From positions 1-64,000 of the forward strand of contig JAEILZ010000004.1 of assembly GCA_018873225.1 (NCBI GenBank): a DNA stretch of 64,000 nt, given 5' to 3'. Positions 53,885 to 64,000 of the stretch are shown here, piece by piece; the first letter of the stretch is position 1, and every line of letters begins with the position of its first letter. Origin of the DNA: [Phialemoniopsis] sp. UDSM-2020 (taxonomy: Eukaryota > Ascomycota > Sordariomycetes > Thyridiales > Thyridiaceae). The notes beneath the pieces were generated by a model. That model was not told the DNA's origin, made no database searches, and saw only the letters and a program-made list of their open reading frames with translations. Made by a program: the position numbers and the translations under genes.

Positions 53885-55892
53885 ATGAACCCCGATATAC
53901 AGCCAGCCGGACAGGCGCAGCCTAGCGCCGACGAGAAAGGAGCAGGCGAAGACCGCATCGAGCAAGGTGGTGATGCCAACTACACGAGCTTCGCCCAGGT
54001 CGGGCTCGACGACAAGGTCCTCAACGCCGAAGCCCGACAGGGTACTGCCAACGAGCACAACATCTCCTTCCTGCAGGCCCTCAAGACATACAAACGGGCG
54101 GCCCTGTGGTCGATTCGTAAGCTTGCACCTTCAGTAATACTTGGATTGGGTCAATGTTAATGCATGCTCTATACAACAGTGCTATCGACGACCGTGATTA
54201 TGGAGGGTTACGATGTACGAGTCCGACCCTGACACTGGGTGAAGCTCTAAGACTGACAAGCTGATTAGGTAACCTTGGTCGTCAACTTTATCGGATACCC
54301 TACGTTTAGAGAAAAGTATGGCCAGTGGCACGACGAGGAGCACGGGTACCAGATCTCGTCGGCCTGGCAGGCCGGCCTCAACGACATCGCCGCCGTCGGC
54401 AACATCATCGGCGCCCTCCTCAACGGTTACTTCACGGCCAAGTACGGCCACCGCAAGACGCTCATGTACAGCTTGGCTTTCCTCACCGGCTTCATCTTTA
54501 TCGAGTTCTTCTCGCCAAATATCGAGGTGCTGCTAGTTGGTGTCTTCCTCTGCAACATCCCCTGGGGCGTCTTTGCGACCACGGGACCAGCGTACGCAGC
54601 CGAAGTCGCGCCCTTGGCACTGAGAGGTTACCTGACTGCGTATGTGCAACAAAAAAGGACTGAATGGGTTGAAGATCACTAATGTCGGGCGTCAGTTACG
54701 TGAACCTATGTTGGTGCATCGGCCAGTTCATCTCGGCGGGTGTGCTGAAGGGACTTGTCAACAACAGGAGCCAGTGGGGTTACAAGTGAGTGTTTAACAG
54801 TATGTTGAACATGACTGTGCAAATTCTGACATGATATTTCCCAGAATTCCGTTCGCCATCCAGTGGATCTGGCCCATCCCCTTGTTCATCGCGGCCCTGC
54901 TCGCCCCGGAGTCGCCCTGGTTCCTCGTCCGCAACGGCAACATGGAGTCGGCCCGCAAGTCCCTCGTCCGCCTCTCAGAGCCCGAGCACAACGTCGACTA
55001 CGACGCCACCCTCGCGCTTATGGTCCACACCGACAAGCTCGAGAAGGAGGAGCGCGCGGGCACGAGCTACTGGGACGCCTTCCGCGGCACCAACCGCCGC
55101 CGCACCGAGATCGCCTGCATGTGCTTCCTCTCGCAGATCACCGACGGCGGCGCCCTGTGCTACAGCGGCAGCTTCTTCTTTGAGCAGACGGGCATCAGCC
55201 CGGACGCCGCCTACGCCATCGGCCTCGCTGGCACCGGCATCGCCTTTTGCGGCACTATCATCTCGTGGTTCTACCTGTCCCGCTGGGGCCGCCGCACCAT
55301 TTGGCTCTACGGCTTCTACATGCTCGTCCTCGTCCTGTTTACGATCGGCATCCTCGCCTGCGTGCCCAACCAGACCAAGGCGCTGGCCTGGGCGCAGTCG
55401 TGCCTGTGCCTCGTCTGGCTCGGCTCCTACTCCATGTCTGTCGGTCCCATCGTGTATACAATTGTGGCTGAAATCGGATCGACCCGGCTTCGGACGCAGA
55501 CGGTTGTGCTCGGTAGGACGACCTATTACATTGGCAACATCATTGGAGGTGTGCTCCAGCCCTACTTCATGTCCCCGACAGCTTGGGATGCCAAGGGCAA
55601 GACAGTGAGTGGTCAACTATGCTGCAGTGATTTGATGAAGATGTACTGACCTGAAGCCAGGCCTTCTTCTGGGGAACTCTATCCTTCCTGACAACACTCT
55701 GGGGCTATTTCCGTCTTCCCGAAACCAAAGACCGTACCTTTGGTGAGATGGACGTCATGTTCCAGAAGGGAATCCCTGCTCGCAAGGTGAGAAGAAAAGC
55801 CCTGACCCTTTACCAACAAAGTGCTCCGACTAACTCGTCAACAGTTCGCGAGCTATCAACTCAACCCCGACGACGAGTTTCTTGCGCGTTAA
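53885..55892 (+). CDS. MFS alpha-glucoside (maltose-type) transporter
   Basis: Seven exons, 53885-54116, 54180-54214, 54269-54639, 54696-54785, 54845-55604, 55661-55786 and 55845-55892, encode 553 residues. All introns are 50-63 bases with GT-AG ends, and each exon fits the family: STTVIMEGYD in helix 1, WQAGLNDIAAVGNIIGALLNG, AKYGHRKTLM, WPIPLFIAALLAPESPWFLVR, then LPETKDRTFGEMD and a short tail. The long acidic N-terminus (about 70 residues) and these motifs are those of fungal maltose/alpha-glucoside permeases. The last exon is only 15 codons plus stop. No alpha-glucosidase is adjacent. Confidence 0.9.
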
Positions 55893-56198
55893 GGACAGCT
55901 CGTGGGGAATGTGCCGCCCACCAGTGTGAAGCTGCGCATTCCATATGGTCTGTTAACACCGACTATCTCTCGCCTGGAAGAATGAAAAATACTCGCAACT
56001 TGTGTCTATTGGGGATCTCCTATATCAAGACATCGTGCCCAGAAGTACTCTTTCAAATCTCTAGTCTGCCCAGAGTATCACATCTACCTGAACGCCTCAT
56101 ATACATGCCAATTATGACGCTAGCCTAGCAACATTGAATTCTAGATGTAGTCCCAACCAAAACTCCGTAAAAGAGCGATCGTAATTAATACTGCCTTC
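55893..56198. other. Convergent 3' spacer, no gene seen
   Basis: A 306-base region between the 3' ends of two convergent genes. Nothing beyond AT-rich terminator-like sequence is seen. Confidence 0.5.
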
Positions 56199-57626
56199 TC
56201 ATCGGTGATGACCTTTGGCAAGCGCTTGGCTCTTCAGTTCTCTAAGTTCTACATCATCCAGCAGAAACTTTTGTTCCTGGGCGTCGTTGTCACTCCGCTG
56301 GAAAGGCTGGGGGTAGTGCGGAATCGACAGCTCGTACTCCTCTCCGTAGCCTCGATGACTCTCACAGCCCGGCAGCTCTGTAGGGTCGTATGGGTGGTAT
56401 ATAGCAAAGGAAGGAATCTCTGTGCTGGCCTCCCCTTTAGACTCTCTAGTCGGCGCGCTCGTCGGTTCTGTTATGGGCTCTTCTGTTGTTTCTCTTGTGT
56501 GGTCTGCCGCGACCTCCCTTGATAGAAGTCTTGTTTCATCCCTCGTGACCACAGTGCGAGACTCTCCGCCGTATGCCTCCTCGGACTTCCTACTCGACGT
56601 GTAGTACTCGATCGGAGTATGTAGATACATGCTCGCGGTCACCGGCGTGCTGTCATGGATACTTGGGGCCAGCGAGCGGTGGTCATCCTGAGACATGACC
56701 ACAGCATCGTAACCCACTCTCGATTGGCGGGCGACGACCACTTCCGTGTTGGACATCCTTGCCGCCCTCAACGAGACCGGAAGACTGCGTCTTGCCGTAT
56801 CATCATGGCGCTCATCAGCCACCCGCTGATAGGACGACCGGTTCGAATGCGGGCCAGAGCGCGGCTCGACCGCGACGACTGGCTCTAGCTTCTCCGAGTG
56901 CCGTCTTCGTCCTCGCGCCTGCTCAAGTGACTGTCGCCGCTTCTCTGCCAGATTGCGCTTCTTCCTCCGAAGCCAGAACCAGGCCAAGATGCCCCCGATG
57001 AGCGCCAGAACGACGACGGTGGCCCCGAATCCAATGGCAATACTGGCGCCCGTGCTCAGCCCAGCGCGCTCCCGCTTTTCGGGGTCTGTAACTATTGTTG
57101 TCCCTCCTGTCTCTGTTGCCGACGGTAGCGGAAGCCCGAGAGTGGCTTGAGTCTCCTGTGCGTCCTCGACGCTGAATGGTAGGCTGTTGTCGTTGCTGTC
57201 CTTGCACTCCTCGGTGTCGGGACGCAGATTCAGCCAGCATGGCTCGAATGATGTGAAATTAAGTTGAAGTAATATGGATCCGCTCAGCGGGGGAGCATTG
57301 GGTACCTTTGCTTCTTCAGACATATTATCGTCAGCATGAAAGGAACCCAGAGCTTGGCTCGAGGTGGAGCGAGACTCACTTTGCGATGCAGACCCTGGGC
57401 CTCCGCACCAACAATACAGAATCGGAGCTGTGATGTTCGTCACGTACGTGACATTAAGCACGTCGTGGAAATGAAAGTTCTCTCCGCCCTGAGGATAGAG
57501 GAAGTCGACGCCACAGGCTGCATGCGCAGGTCGAGAACCGAGGAGGGAGAGTAGGGCGACGAGCAGGACAGGTCGGGCCGTTGCGCTAGCGAGACAGTGG
57601 TGCCATGCCTTACCAAATAGCGCCAT
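56199..57626 (-). CDS. Type I membrane protein with signal peptide, function unknown
   Basis: The frame from the Met at 57626 encodes 475 residues unspliced; a Met at 57659 would add 11. The signal peptide ends near RPVLLVALLSLLGSRPAHA. The ectodomain of about 160 residues has a cysteine group near its start (ACGVDF, YCWCGG) and a later pair (CWLNLRPDTEEC), then a Thr/Ser/Pro stretch. One membrane span (IAIGFGATVVVLALIGGILAWFW) at about 205-228 precedes a basic stop RRKKR and a cytoplasmic tail of about 250 residues rich in Arg, Ser, Glu. Positions 57314-57379 form a 66-base in-frame intron candidate (see findings). I do not recognise the family; the layout suits a surface sensor. Confidence 0.75.
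   Translation of the reverse strand: MALFGKAWHHCLASATARPVLLVALLSLLGSRPAHAACGVDFLYPQGGENFHFHDVLNVTYVTNITAPILYCWCGGPGSASQSESRSTSSQALGSFHADDNMSEEAKVPNAPPLSGSILLQLNFTSFEPCWLNLRPDTEECKDSNDNSLPFSVEDAQETQATLGLPLPSATETGGTTIVTDPEKRERAGLSTGASIAIGFGATVVVLALIGGILAWFWLRRKKRNLAEKRRQSLEQARGRRRHSEKLEPVVAVEPRSGPHSNRSSYQRVADERHDDTARRSLPVSLRAARMSNTEVVVARQSRVGYDAVVMSQDDHRSLAPSIHDSTPVTASMYLHTPIEYYTSSRKSEEAYGGESRTVVTRDETRLLSREVAADHTRETTEEPITEPTSAPTRESKGEASTEIPSFAIYHPYDPTELPGCESHRGYGEEYELSIPHYPQPFQRSDNDAQEQKFLLDDVELRELKSQALAKGHHR
57314..57379 (-). other. Candidate phase-neutral intron, 66 bases
   Basis: Reading down the minus strand from 57379: donor GTGAGT, branch GCTGACG, acceptor TGAAG. Its length is 22 codons and it has no stop, so both spliced and retained transcripts are open. 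Removal would shorten the ectodomain by 22 residues, from just after GSASQ to AKVPNAPP. Confidence 0.6.
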
Positions 57627-58956
57627 AACAACAACGCTGGGCAGACCGAATGATATCAAGAGTGAGCGCGCAGAGTTCCATAAGCGCTCTGCTGCGAAGA
57701 AAATAGAAACTCAGGAACTCGGCCAAGTCGCCATCAACGTCGACATGAAAGAAATCTACGCGATGTAAAGCTTGGGGATTGCCAACTGCTGAGGAGGAAA
57801 TTGAGGGATTCACTTCGTGGTGGGTTATCCGACAGCAAAACCGGGGCTGATGGGCTTGGCTTGTGATAGAGACTTGATAACTCCCCATCTGGGTAGTCAC
57901 CAAACCCGCTATGTCCTCAAATTTCGAGCTCGTAACTTTAAAGAGTAGCGAGCTCGCCGTGGGGTGCTGGTGCCCGGGATCTGATATATGGGGAGCTTCA
58001 TGCAGACAGGGCTGATCCTCACCACGTGCTCGCTGGCTTTGCGCCGGGAGATTGGGGCTGTACGGAGCATCGCATACACTCGACGGGGGGATAAGCGACC
58101 TTCCTGTGAGATCATCACTTTACCAAGCCACGGTGCTCTTGATGTGACTGAAGAATAACGCGTGCTCTTTGCAAGTTTCAGTCAGATGCAGCTATCATCC
58201 TGCTCGTGTAGCATGCATTGCTTTTTGGTTGGCGATTTTGTCCCACCAGCCAGTAGGCGTTTCCCAGTGACAGAGAAGTCCTTTGGCAGGCACTTCGGGA
58301 ATGCCTGAGAGGAGAACTTCAGCGACAGCAACGTACAACTTGTCTTCTAGCCCTACCCATCTGTCAATGCGGAGTAGATGTCGTTCAGTCATCCTCCTAA
58401 ACGCGATGGCCCCCAAATCCGCCCCCAGATGACGTTGTTAAACGGCCGATACTGGGCTGAATGCCGCCCGCTGAGGCGCGGTAGAATGTTACCCACCCCA
58501 CGGCGTTTAACAGACTGGATCCAGCAAGTTGCCGGGAATAGCATCCTTGTCCTGCACTCAGCCCCTAGGCTTGGCACCACAACAGGGGTGAACTCTGAGG
58601 TTTGTCGCGATGGCTTTGGGTAGTGGGATAACCCTTCACTCAGCAGTCGATACCTGACAAGGAAGGGGGTCGAAAATTCAGCCTGCAATCTTCGTAACAT
58701 CACGTCAGAGTATTGAGACTTTCGATTCCAACAATGCTTATATGTTTCGGCGAGGTATATGTCCCCATTACACGCGATGAATCATTTCCTCAAAAAGATC
58801 GGTTGGTTTCATTCTCACTGATCATTTCACTCCTTCAAGGCCTCTCTCAATCCACATAGCTGTCCCCATGCTTTGTAGCCTCCGTCCATATACTCGAGTT
58901 GTCCATCTCACATGTGCTTGTGAGTTTATCAGTCTGACAAATATGCGTGCCATCCA
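57627..58956. other. Intergenic, no gene seen
   Basis: About 1.3 kb between two minus-strand genes. A 104-codon minus frame (58389-58703) and shorter ones have no domain and no splice partner. It should hold the membrane-protein promoter. Confidence 0.45.
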
Positions 58957-60951
58957 CTAACGGGACCGCGATGCCTGAGGATCAATGTGCTCTCCATAGG
59001 CCTTCTCCTCATCCACTTCGTTTCCTCGGTTCGCCTTCTCCAATACACTGCGTCTATGAACGGCAGCCTCCACGTCGGCGGGGCGAATCGAGCTATTTCG
59101 CCTCACTTCCTCTCGCTCATGTTCGATATACTTTAAAGGCCGCTTCGAGGACCTCGCGTCCTTGTTCTTGAACACAAAGATTTCGTGATGCTCCTGGAAG
59201 AAGCGGTCCACATCTTCGAGCGTACGGTCAGCCGTCTCGGGATAGAAGAGGTAGACAATTGGAATGAAAGAAAAGTTGAAGACGGTCCAGATGATGTAGA
59301 AGCGCCAGCCCAGAGACGAGATACCAGGGGGCGTAATCTCTACCACCATGAAATTCACGATCCAGTTTGTAGCAGTGCCAAGCGCCGCGCCTTTGGTACG
59401 CATGCTAAGAGAATTGATCTCGGTCGGGTAGAGCCACGGCACGCCTTGCCAACCAATACCGAAAAACACGTAGTAGAGGAAGAAGAACGCGATAGATGCC
59501 TTAGCAAACCTCGTCTGCATATCCGCGGCTAGCGATGGGTCCTCGTTGTAGCGAATACAGATGGTGATGGCGGTGTAGCACAGAAATTGACCAAAGGCAG
59601 CATCTACAGACGTCAGAATATCCCTGACTAGGAGATCAGAGACGGGCTTCTTCTGGAGACTTACACATCATCATCTTCCTGCGTCCCCACCGCTCAACGT
59701 TTGGTATACCAATAAGACTGAAGAGCAAGTAGCTGACTGAGTTACAAGCGGCAAGCAGTCGTGCCAGCTTGTTGTCAAGCCCGACCGAGTTGATCAGTAC
59801 AAGGGGGAGGTAATACGAGGTGACATTGATGCCAGAGAACTGTTGCATAGCCTTTGTGATTGTTAGTTGCCCAGGGCCATCTCGAATTCAGAAGACATAA
59901 CTTACCTGTGAGCCCATTCCAAGTATCAGACGACGGATGGTACATGTACCACCACCTTCAGCAGTCCGACCACGGATCAAATCTTTCCACGGGACCGTGT
60001 TCTCTTTCTCGTACCCTACAGCCCACTGAATATCCTTGGACTGGGTGACGACCATGGGGTCATCTGGATCTAGGGCTTCAAGGTCGGCGAGAATTTGTTC
60101 TGCCTCGTCAACTCTACCTTTGGCGATGAGCCAACTATGATCACTATTAGTGATAGTTAGATAGATCTCCAGACCGAGAGGGCTCACCGAGGGCTTTCTG
60201 GTAGCCAAGGAACTGTTGCGTAGAGGATGAATATGAAGAGAAACTGCAGTGCAAGCGGGAACCTCCAAGATGCCGAGTTGGGGACGTAGGACATTCCGAA
60301 TGTTACCCAGTTGCCTGATGCTATCAGCGAAAAGTGCTACATAGGTCGATAAGAATGCAAACATACTCAGCATAAAGCCAAAGATGTTGGTGATCATCTC
60401 GATGACGATGAGCTTTCCTCTCCAACTGGCCTTTGATGTCTCTCCCTGCCAGACTGGGGCAGTGGATGTGTTGATGCCGTTTCCGATGCCTGCGATGATC
60501 CTACCAACGATCATTTGAGGTACACTGTAGGCCGCGATCTGGAGGATTGCCCCGACACTCATGATAGTCGTACCGAGTAGAATGGTCTTCTTACGGCCAA
60601 GTGGATCTCCCAGAAACATGGTAGAGACGGCCCCAAAGAAACACCCTACATCATAAATGGCAGTGACCGTTGACTGAAGAGTATCATTGCCTTGGAGTCC
60701 CAAGAGGTCCAGAAAGTCCTCAGTTACGATGACACCGCCGAACACGCCGATAAGACTGTTAGCTGCATCTATGATTGTGAAACGATTCTGATTTGATAGT
60801 TTGAGTGTACCTTGGTCATATCTGAAAGTGGTTAACTTTGTTCAATGCAGATACATTTCTAGCTTACATACCCAAAGAGTGCCATATCAGTAGCACAGGC
60901 CACTGTCACCCAGAAGGTGAGCCATCCACCTGTCATGCCAAAGTACGCCAT
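58957..60951 (-). CDS. MFS sugar transporter with 11-base microexon
   Basis: Seven exons on the minus strand (60951-60872, 60821-60811, 60762-60367, 60314-60188, 60134-59906, 59851-59665, 59603-58957) encode 558 residues. Exon 2 is 11 bases, supplying part of FGYDQ in helix 1. Sugar-porter signatures follow: DPLGRKKT, GRIIAGIGNGINT, PESPRWLIAKGR, QQFSGINVTSYY, VERWGRRK, and YPETADRTLEDVD. A 90-residue charged tail ends in RSR. It should be a proton-coupled importer of a hexose or related compound. Acceptor choice for exon 3 is not certain: a site 7 bases later (CTAACAG) would break the frame. Confidence 0.87.
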
Positions 60952-61515
60952 GGTCGACTGGGTAAGTCGCGCTCTTTGCCTAGAGAACAGTGTCGTTGAA
61001 GGAGCAAATCTGGGACCGATCAAGTCTTCGGTTGCAATGAAATTAGGAAATCGAATGTAAATACACTGTACAACTTAACGGAGAAGGCGTAAGAGATCTT
61101 TGGTCTGAACTAGGTTTGAGATGAAACGATATATGACTACCCTGGCGCCCTGTGTATGACGCCATATTCAACACACCCGTCAATACACCACGGCGCCTAC
61201 TGCCATACCTGCCCCGATGACTGGCTGATACACTGATAGAAATCGATGATTCCCCGCAGATCTGCACAAACCTTCGTCCCAGCACTAGTCGCGTCGCTTG
61301 CCCTTATGACCGGATGCGCTAAAACTAGGGCGTTCAGCTGTGAGGGACGTCATGACGATGTAAGCCACTAAACACCAACCACAAAAACCGGTCGTCTAAA
61401 CCTCACGTCCTCGCGAGTCTCGGGTTTTGACCATCGTATAATCCTCATGTAGTTATGTGCGATGTTGAATCTGACAAGATCGAAAAGTAATGGCGAGTCC
61501 GTGATTTAGAACCTC
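60952..61515. other. Divergent spacer, no gene seen
   Basis: A 564-base gap between a minus-strand transporter and a plus-strand unknown gene. It should carry both promoters. No motif stands out. Confidence 0.45.
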
Positions 61516-62478
61516 ATGATAGCCCGCATGAACAAGATGTACCCCGTAACCCTACTAGACCCTGATGTCGATAGATTCCGAGACAACCTCCATGAACTAC
61601 TTGTTCGACTCCAGGCCTGGTCGCGTACTGTTGGTGTCGAGGTTTACGGCTTGGTTATAAATAAGCGAGCGATGACCCGGGAGTTCTCACGAGTTTTTGC
61701 CGATGAGAACCTGGACAACCTAAGTCAGCTAATTCATGACGGAATGCCTCTAAAGACACAACAAGTTCTAGGACGATACAACCTTGTTTCGAAAGATCTT
61801 CTCGAGCTCCCTTGTGATGGCATAGAGTCGACTTCCCACTGGGTTACGTACTTGGACCTACCAGCGCGGGTAGGATCCGACAACATCGTCCGCATGAAGA
61901 CGAATGCCTTCAAGAAGTTCCAATTCACCGACTCGGACGGAAGACAATCCTGTGTATTCCCCACCAAGAAAATTTTGAAGCCGAATGCCGTCGTGCCGGA
62001 CGACGCAGAGATGAAGGTTTACGCCGGTTCGTCTCAGGCACAGAGGGGAGGAGGCAGGCGCCTGCGACAGCATACCAGGTTCATCAACGTCAGTGATGCC
62101 GAGTATGAAGTACTGAGCGCTCAGCACTGCTATGCCGACCACTACACTTTCGCACGGAAGGACGATGTGATCCCCAATTTCCGATTGGTAGGCGCATGGC
62201 AGAACGCCTCGGCGACAGCTGCCGAAGATAGGTCTGAGGGGCCCGGTATGCCCGCACTAGTTGAGGGACTGTTAGTCACATACCTTGGCCTTTATCTTGA
62301 CGGCATCGACAACATCAACCACCCGGAATGCACCTTCCTCTTGAACAAGAAGCTACGCGAGGGTCTGGGGCTGCCCGAGCTCGCCTCGCAATCGTTGAAC
62401 AAAGCCTGGCCAGTGGTACCAAGGAAGCATCCTAGGCTTTTACTCCGAGCAGCACCATGGAAGGGTGTTCCCGAATGA
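61516..62478 (+). CDS. Unrecognised intronless gene, 320 residues
   Basis: A single open frame of 320 codons with an ATG start (MIARMNKMYPVTLLD). The N-terminal half contains LLVRLQAWSRTVGVEVYGLVINKRAM and VLGRYNLVSKDLLELP, followed by a basic region with GGGRRLRQH and a C-terminal part with VEGLLVTYLGLYLDGIDNINHPECTFLLNKKLREGLGLPE. It has no signal peptide or membrane span. I do not recognise a family. The first Met could also be 61528 or 61537. Its length without a stop, even residue use and lack of a competing frame of similar length support it as a real gene; a young or lineage-specific origin is possible. Confidence 0.6.
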   Translation: MIARMNKMYPVTLLDPDVDRFRDNLHELLVRLQAWSRTVGVEVYGLVINKRAMTREFSRVFADENLDNLSQLIHDGMPLKTQQVLGRYNLVSKDLLELPCDGIESTSHWVTYLDLPARVGSDNIVRMKTNAFKKFQFTDSDGRQSCVFPTKKILKPNAVVPDDAEMKVYAGSSQAQRGGGRRLRQHTRFINVSDAEYEVLSAQHCYADHYTFARKDDVIPNFRLVGAWQNASATAAEDRSEGPGMPALVEGLLVTYLGLYLDGIDNINHPECTFLLNKKLREGLGLPELASQSLNKAWPVVPRKHPRLLLRAAPWKGVPE

Positions 62479-63166
62479 CACAAGTGTACCAATCCTCTTT
62501 GCGGTGACAACATCCCTCGGAGATGGAGTTGGTGGCAGAAGGGCTCGGTCAAAGACTGATGGCAAGAAGCGTGATGCTAGAGCAATCGGCAGCCTGTTTC
62601 GCAATTAAGGCCGACAGGAAGTGCTCAAACCGACACTGTGGAGCTACATGGGCCATCAGTTGGGGCTGGTGGGAAGGAGCAGCGTCGAGAGACGAGACAC
62701 GCAGCCAGTGGCTTTCGTGAGGCAGGGCAGTAGAGTGACGGTAGGGCCGCACAAGGTGACGGTGACGGAAACGAAAGACTTGAGGCCATTGCCAAAGCAA
62801 ATGCCAGGCCAAGAAGGCCGGCGAGCTGGTCGACATAGAAGACCACAATGCTACGGAAAACTGGAGCAACAACAGGCAAGGTAGCACGAGCGTCCCAAGA
62901 TTCGACCGCAAGAACGGTCGTGCTAACCACAGCGAAGACGGTGGCTTTGATAAGCCACTTCAGAGTAACTTGACCAGCCTGGTGGGCACGGGCGACCAAC
63001 TCCTGTCCCAACTCAGCGAGGAGACCGGCGATGCCGCGGTCCAGAGCAGGAAGGGCAACGACAGACAGAGCAGGAACGGCTCCCGCCCAAGAATGATACC
63101 AGCCGGGCCGGGCGACGGAGGGGCCGGGGGCAGGTCCGCGGTGACCGCACGGCGACGCTGCGGGCG
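62479..63166. other. Convergent spacer with hydrophobic minus-strand frame
   Basis: This 688-base region lies between two unknown, convergent genes. A minus frame at 63011-62625 has no ATG at its start but reads like protein, with two hydrophobic segments (LIKATVFAVVSTTVLAVES and VVFYVDQLAGLLGLAFALAMA). It may be a further exon or a decayed part of the minus-strand gene at 63167-63843. It is not called as a gene. Confidence 0.4.
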
Positions 63167-63843
63167 TCAGAGCGAGTTAACGTAGGGGTAGACCAATCCC
63201 TTGTCGTCCAGAAGGTTGCCGGCCGCGTCGAAGGTGAGGGGGCCGAACAGGAGGTTGCACTTCTTGGCGATGGCGATCCGACGCCACTTGGGCTGGATGA
63301 GGCTAATCGTGACACACCGCAGCACAAGCGCATCCTACGCGTTCAGACGGGGTCAGGGCAGCTCCTTGCCCTCCTTAACCAAGCTAACCCAAAATTCGGC
63401 TTGGGAGAGACGTCGGGCAAAGTTCACCATGTTGATGTCGTGTGTCAGGAATCGCTTCCAGATGTCTGCAACGTTCGATTCCGATGGCCATCTTATCATG
63501 ATATTCTGCTGAGCAGCAGATAGACCCTCTCGCTGGGCCAAGGTGAGACCGACAAAGAATGCCGGGACACGGAAATCGGGAACCCCGTTGGAAATCACTA
63601 ACTCTCCATCACTGCCCTCAGAAATCACGCCCGAGGCGACGAAGTCGTTCTCCGCGCGATTGGGGGCCAGAATAGAGGCATTACCAGGCCGCCGTTCTCG
63701 CTGACGGGTTGGGGTGCACCAAGGCTCTCATCCATGGACGGCGATACGGAGCCGACATCAGAGACAGGGCCAAGTACGTACTCCTCGGAGTCCGACTCGT
63801 TGTCTGACGAGCCTTGGGTGGAGGCTGCGACGGTGCTCGACAT
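63167..63843 (-). CDS. Unrecognised gene, spliced or frameshifted
   Basis: Reading down the minus strand, an ATG at 63843 opens an acidic Ser-rich N-terminus (MSSTVAASTQGSSDNESDSEEY). Two ways lead into the main frame: a 53-base intron 63777-63725 (donor GTACTT, branch CTGAT, acceptor GAGAG), or one extra C in the C5 run near 63665. The main body has VISEGSDGELVISNGVPDF, FVGLTLAQREGLSAAQQ and FLTHDINMVNFARRLSQAEFW; a second, 45-base intron (63379-63335) then joins DALVLRCVTISLIQPKWRR and the stop at 63167. The spliced model has 192 residues. Family unknown. The downstream hydrophobic frame may belong to the same gene. The model is tentative. Confidence 0.45.
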
Positions 63844-64000
63844 CTTGCTTGGCGATCTTGCTGGTCAAACTTGACGGCAGCGACGATTTGGCACGGAGAA
63901 ACGAACAAGACCTGGAACACTCAAGAGGTTAGCGACGGCGTAACAGATCTCAAGGGCGATCTGGATGAAGGAACTGGATGATGCTCACTGAGGTCACCAG

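Noticed and set aside
54975..55616. Minus-strand frame of 213 codons
   Set aside because: Antisense shadow of the alpha-glucoside transporter exon 5; no own domain.
58389..58703. Minus-strand frame of 104 codons
   Set aside because: No domain, no splice continuation and overlapping frames of similar length on the other strand.

Overview
The window is one end of a chromosome from a filamentous ascomycete, most likely of the Sordariomycetes. It opens on 18-19 copies of the CCCTAA telomere unit and a thin AT-rich, RIP-like collar. The genes carry short introns (44-170 bases) with CTAAC/CTGAC-type branch points. Fungal families are frequent: Zn2Cys6 regulators, a Clr5-domain protein, sugar/H+ symporters, a CorA-like protein and a 2EXR protein. 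Coding models below were built by joining reading frames across introns by hand; exon limits are stated so that they can be tested. No species is named because nothing in the sequence fixes one.

Accessory arm, about 0.85-29 kb. The first gene inward is a Clr5-domain protein, followed by a TauD-type dioxygenase. A GH78 alpha-L-rhamnosidase without a signal peptide is divergent from a sugar transporter. Next come a broken MmgE/PrpD gene, a protein kinase fused to a vWA-like domain, a CorA-like membrane protein, a Pro/Ser-rich single-pass protein and a medium-chain dehydrogenase/reductase. A second sugar block holds a GH35-type beta-galactosidase (also without signal peptide), a Zn2Cys6 regulator and a divergent transporter whose shared promoter has a bipartite inverted repeat. 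Both sugar blocks fit an 'import the glycoside, then hydrolyse it inside the cell' strategy.

Housekeeping core, about 30-52 kb: a large Zn2Cys6 regulator, a double NTF2-like protein, a small acidic protein, a Tim17-family protein, proline dehydrogenase, the KEOPS subunit Cgi121, a Cdc1-type phosphoesterase, a membrane-anchored thioredoxin, a short-chain dehydrogenase, a small secreted cysteine protein, Tim50, tRNA-Cys(GCA) with its pol III terminator, and a 2EXR protein with a structured 5' leader.

Distal part, about 53-64 kb: an alpha-glucoside-type transporter, a single-pass membrane protein with a phase-neutral intron, a seven-exon sugar transporter with an 11-base exon, and two unrecognised genes near the edge. 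Points worth a second look are the kinase-vWA fusion, two GC-AG introns, the inverted repeats in promoters and leaders, the PrpD relic and the unclear gene pair at 61.5-63.8 kb.
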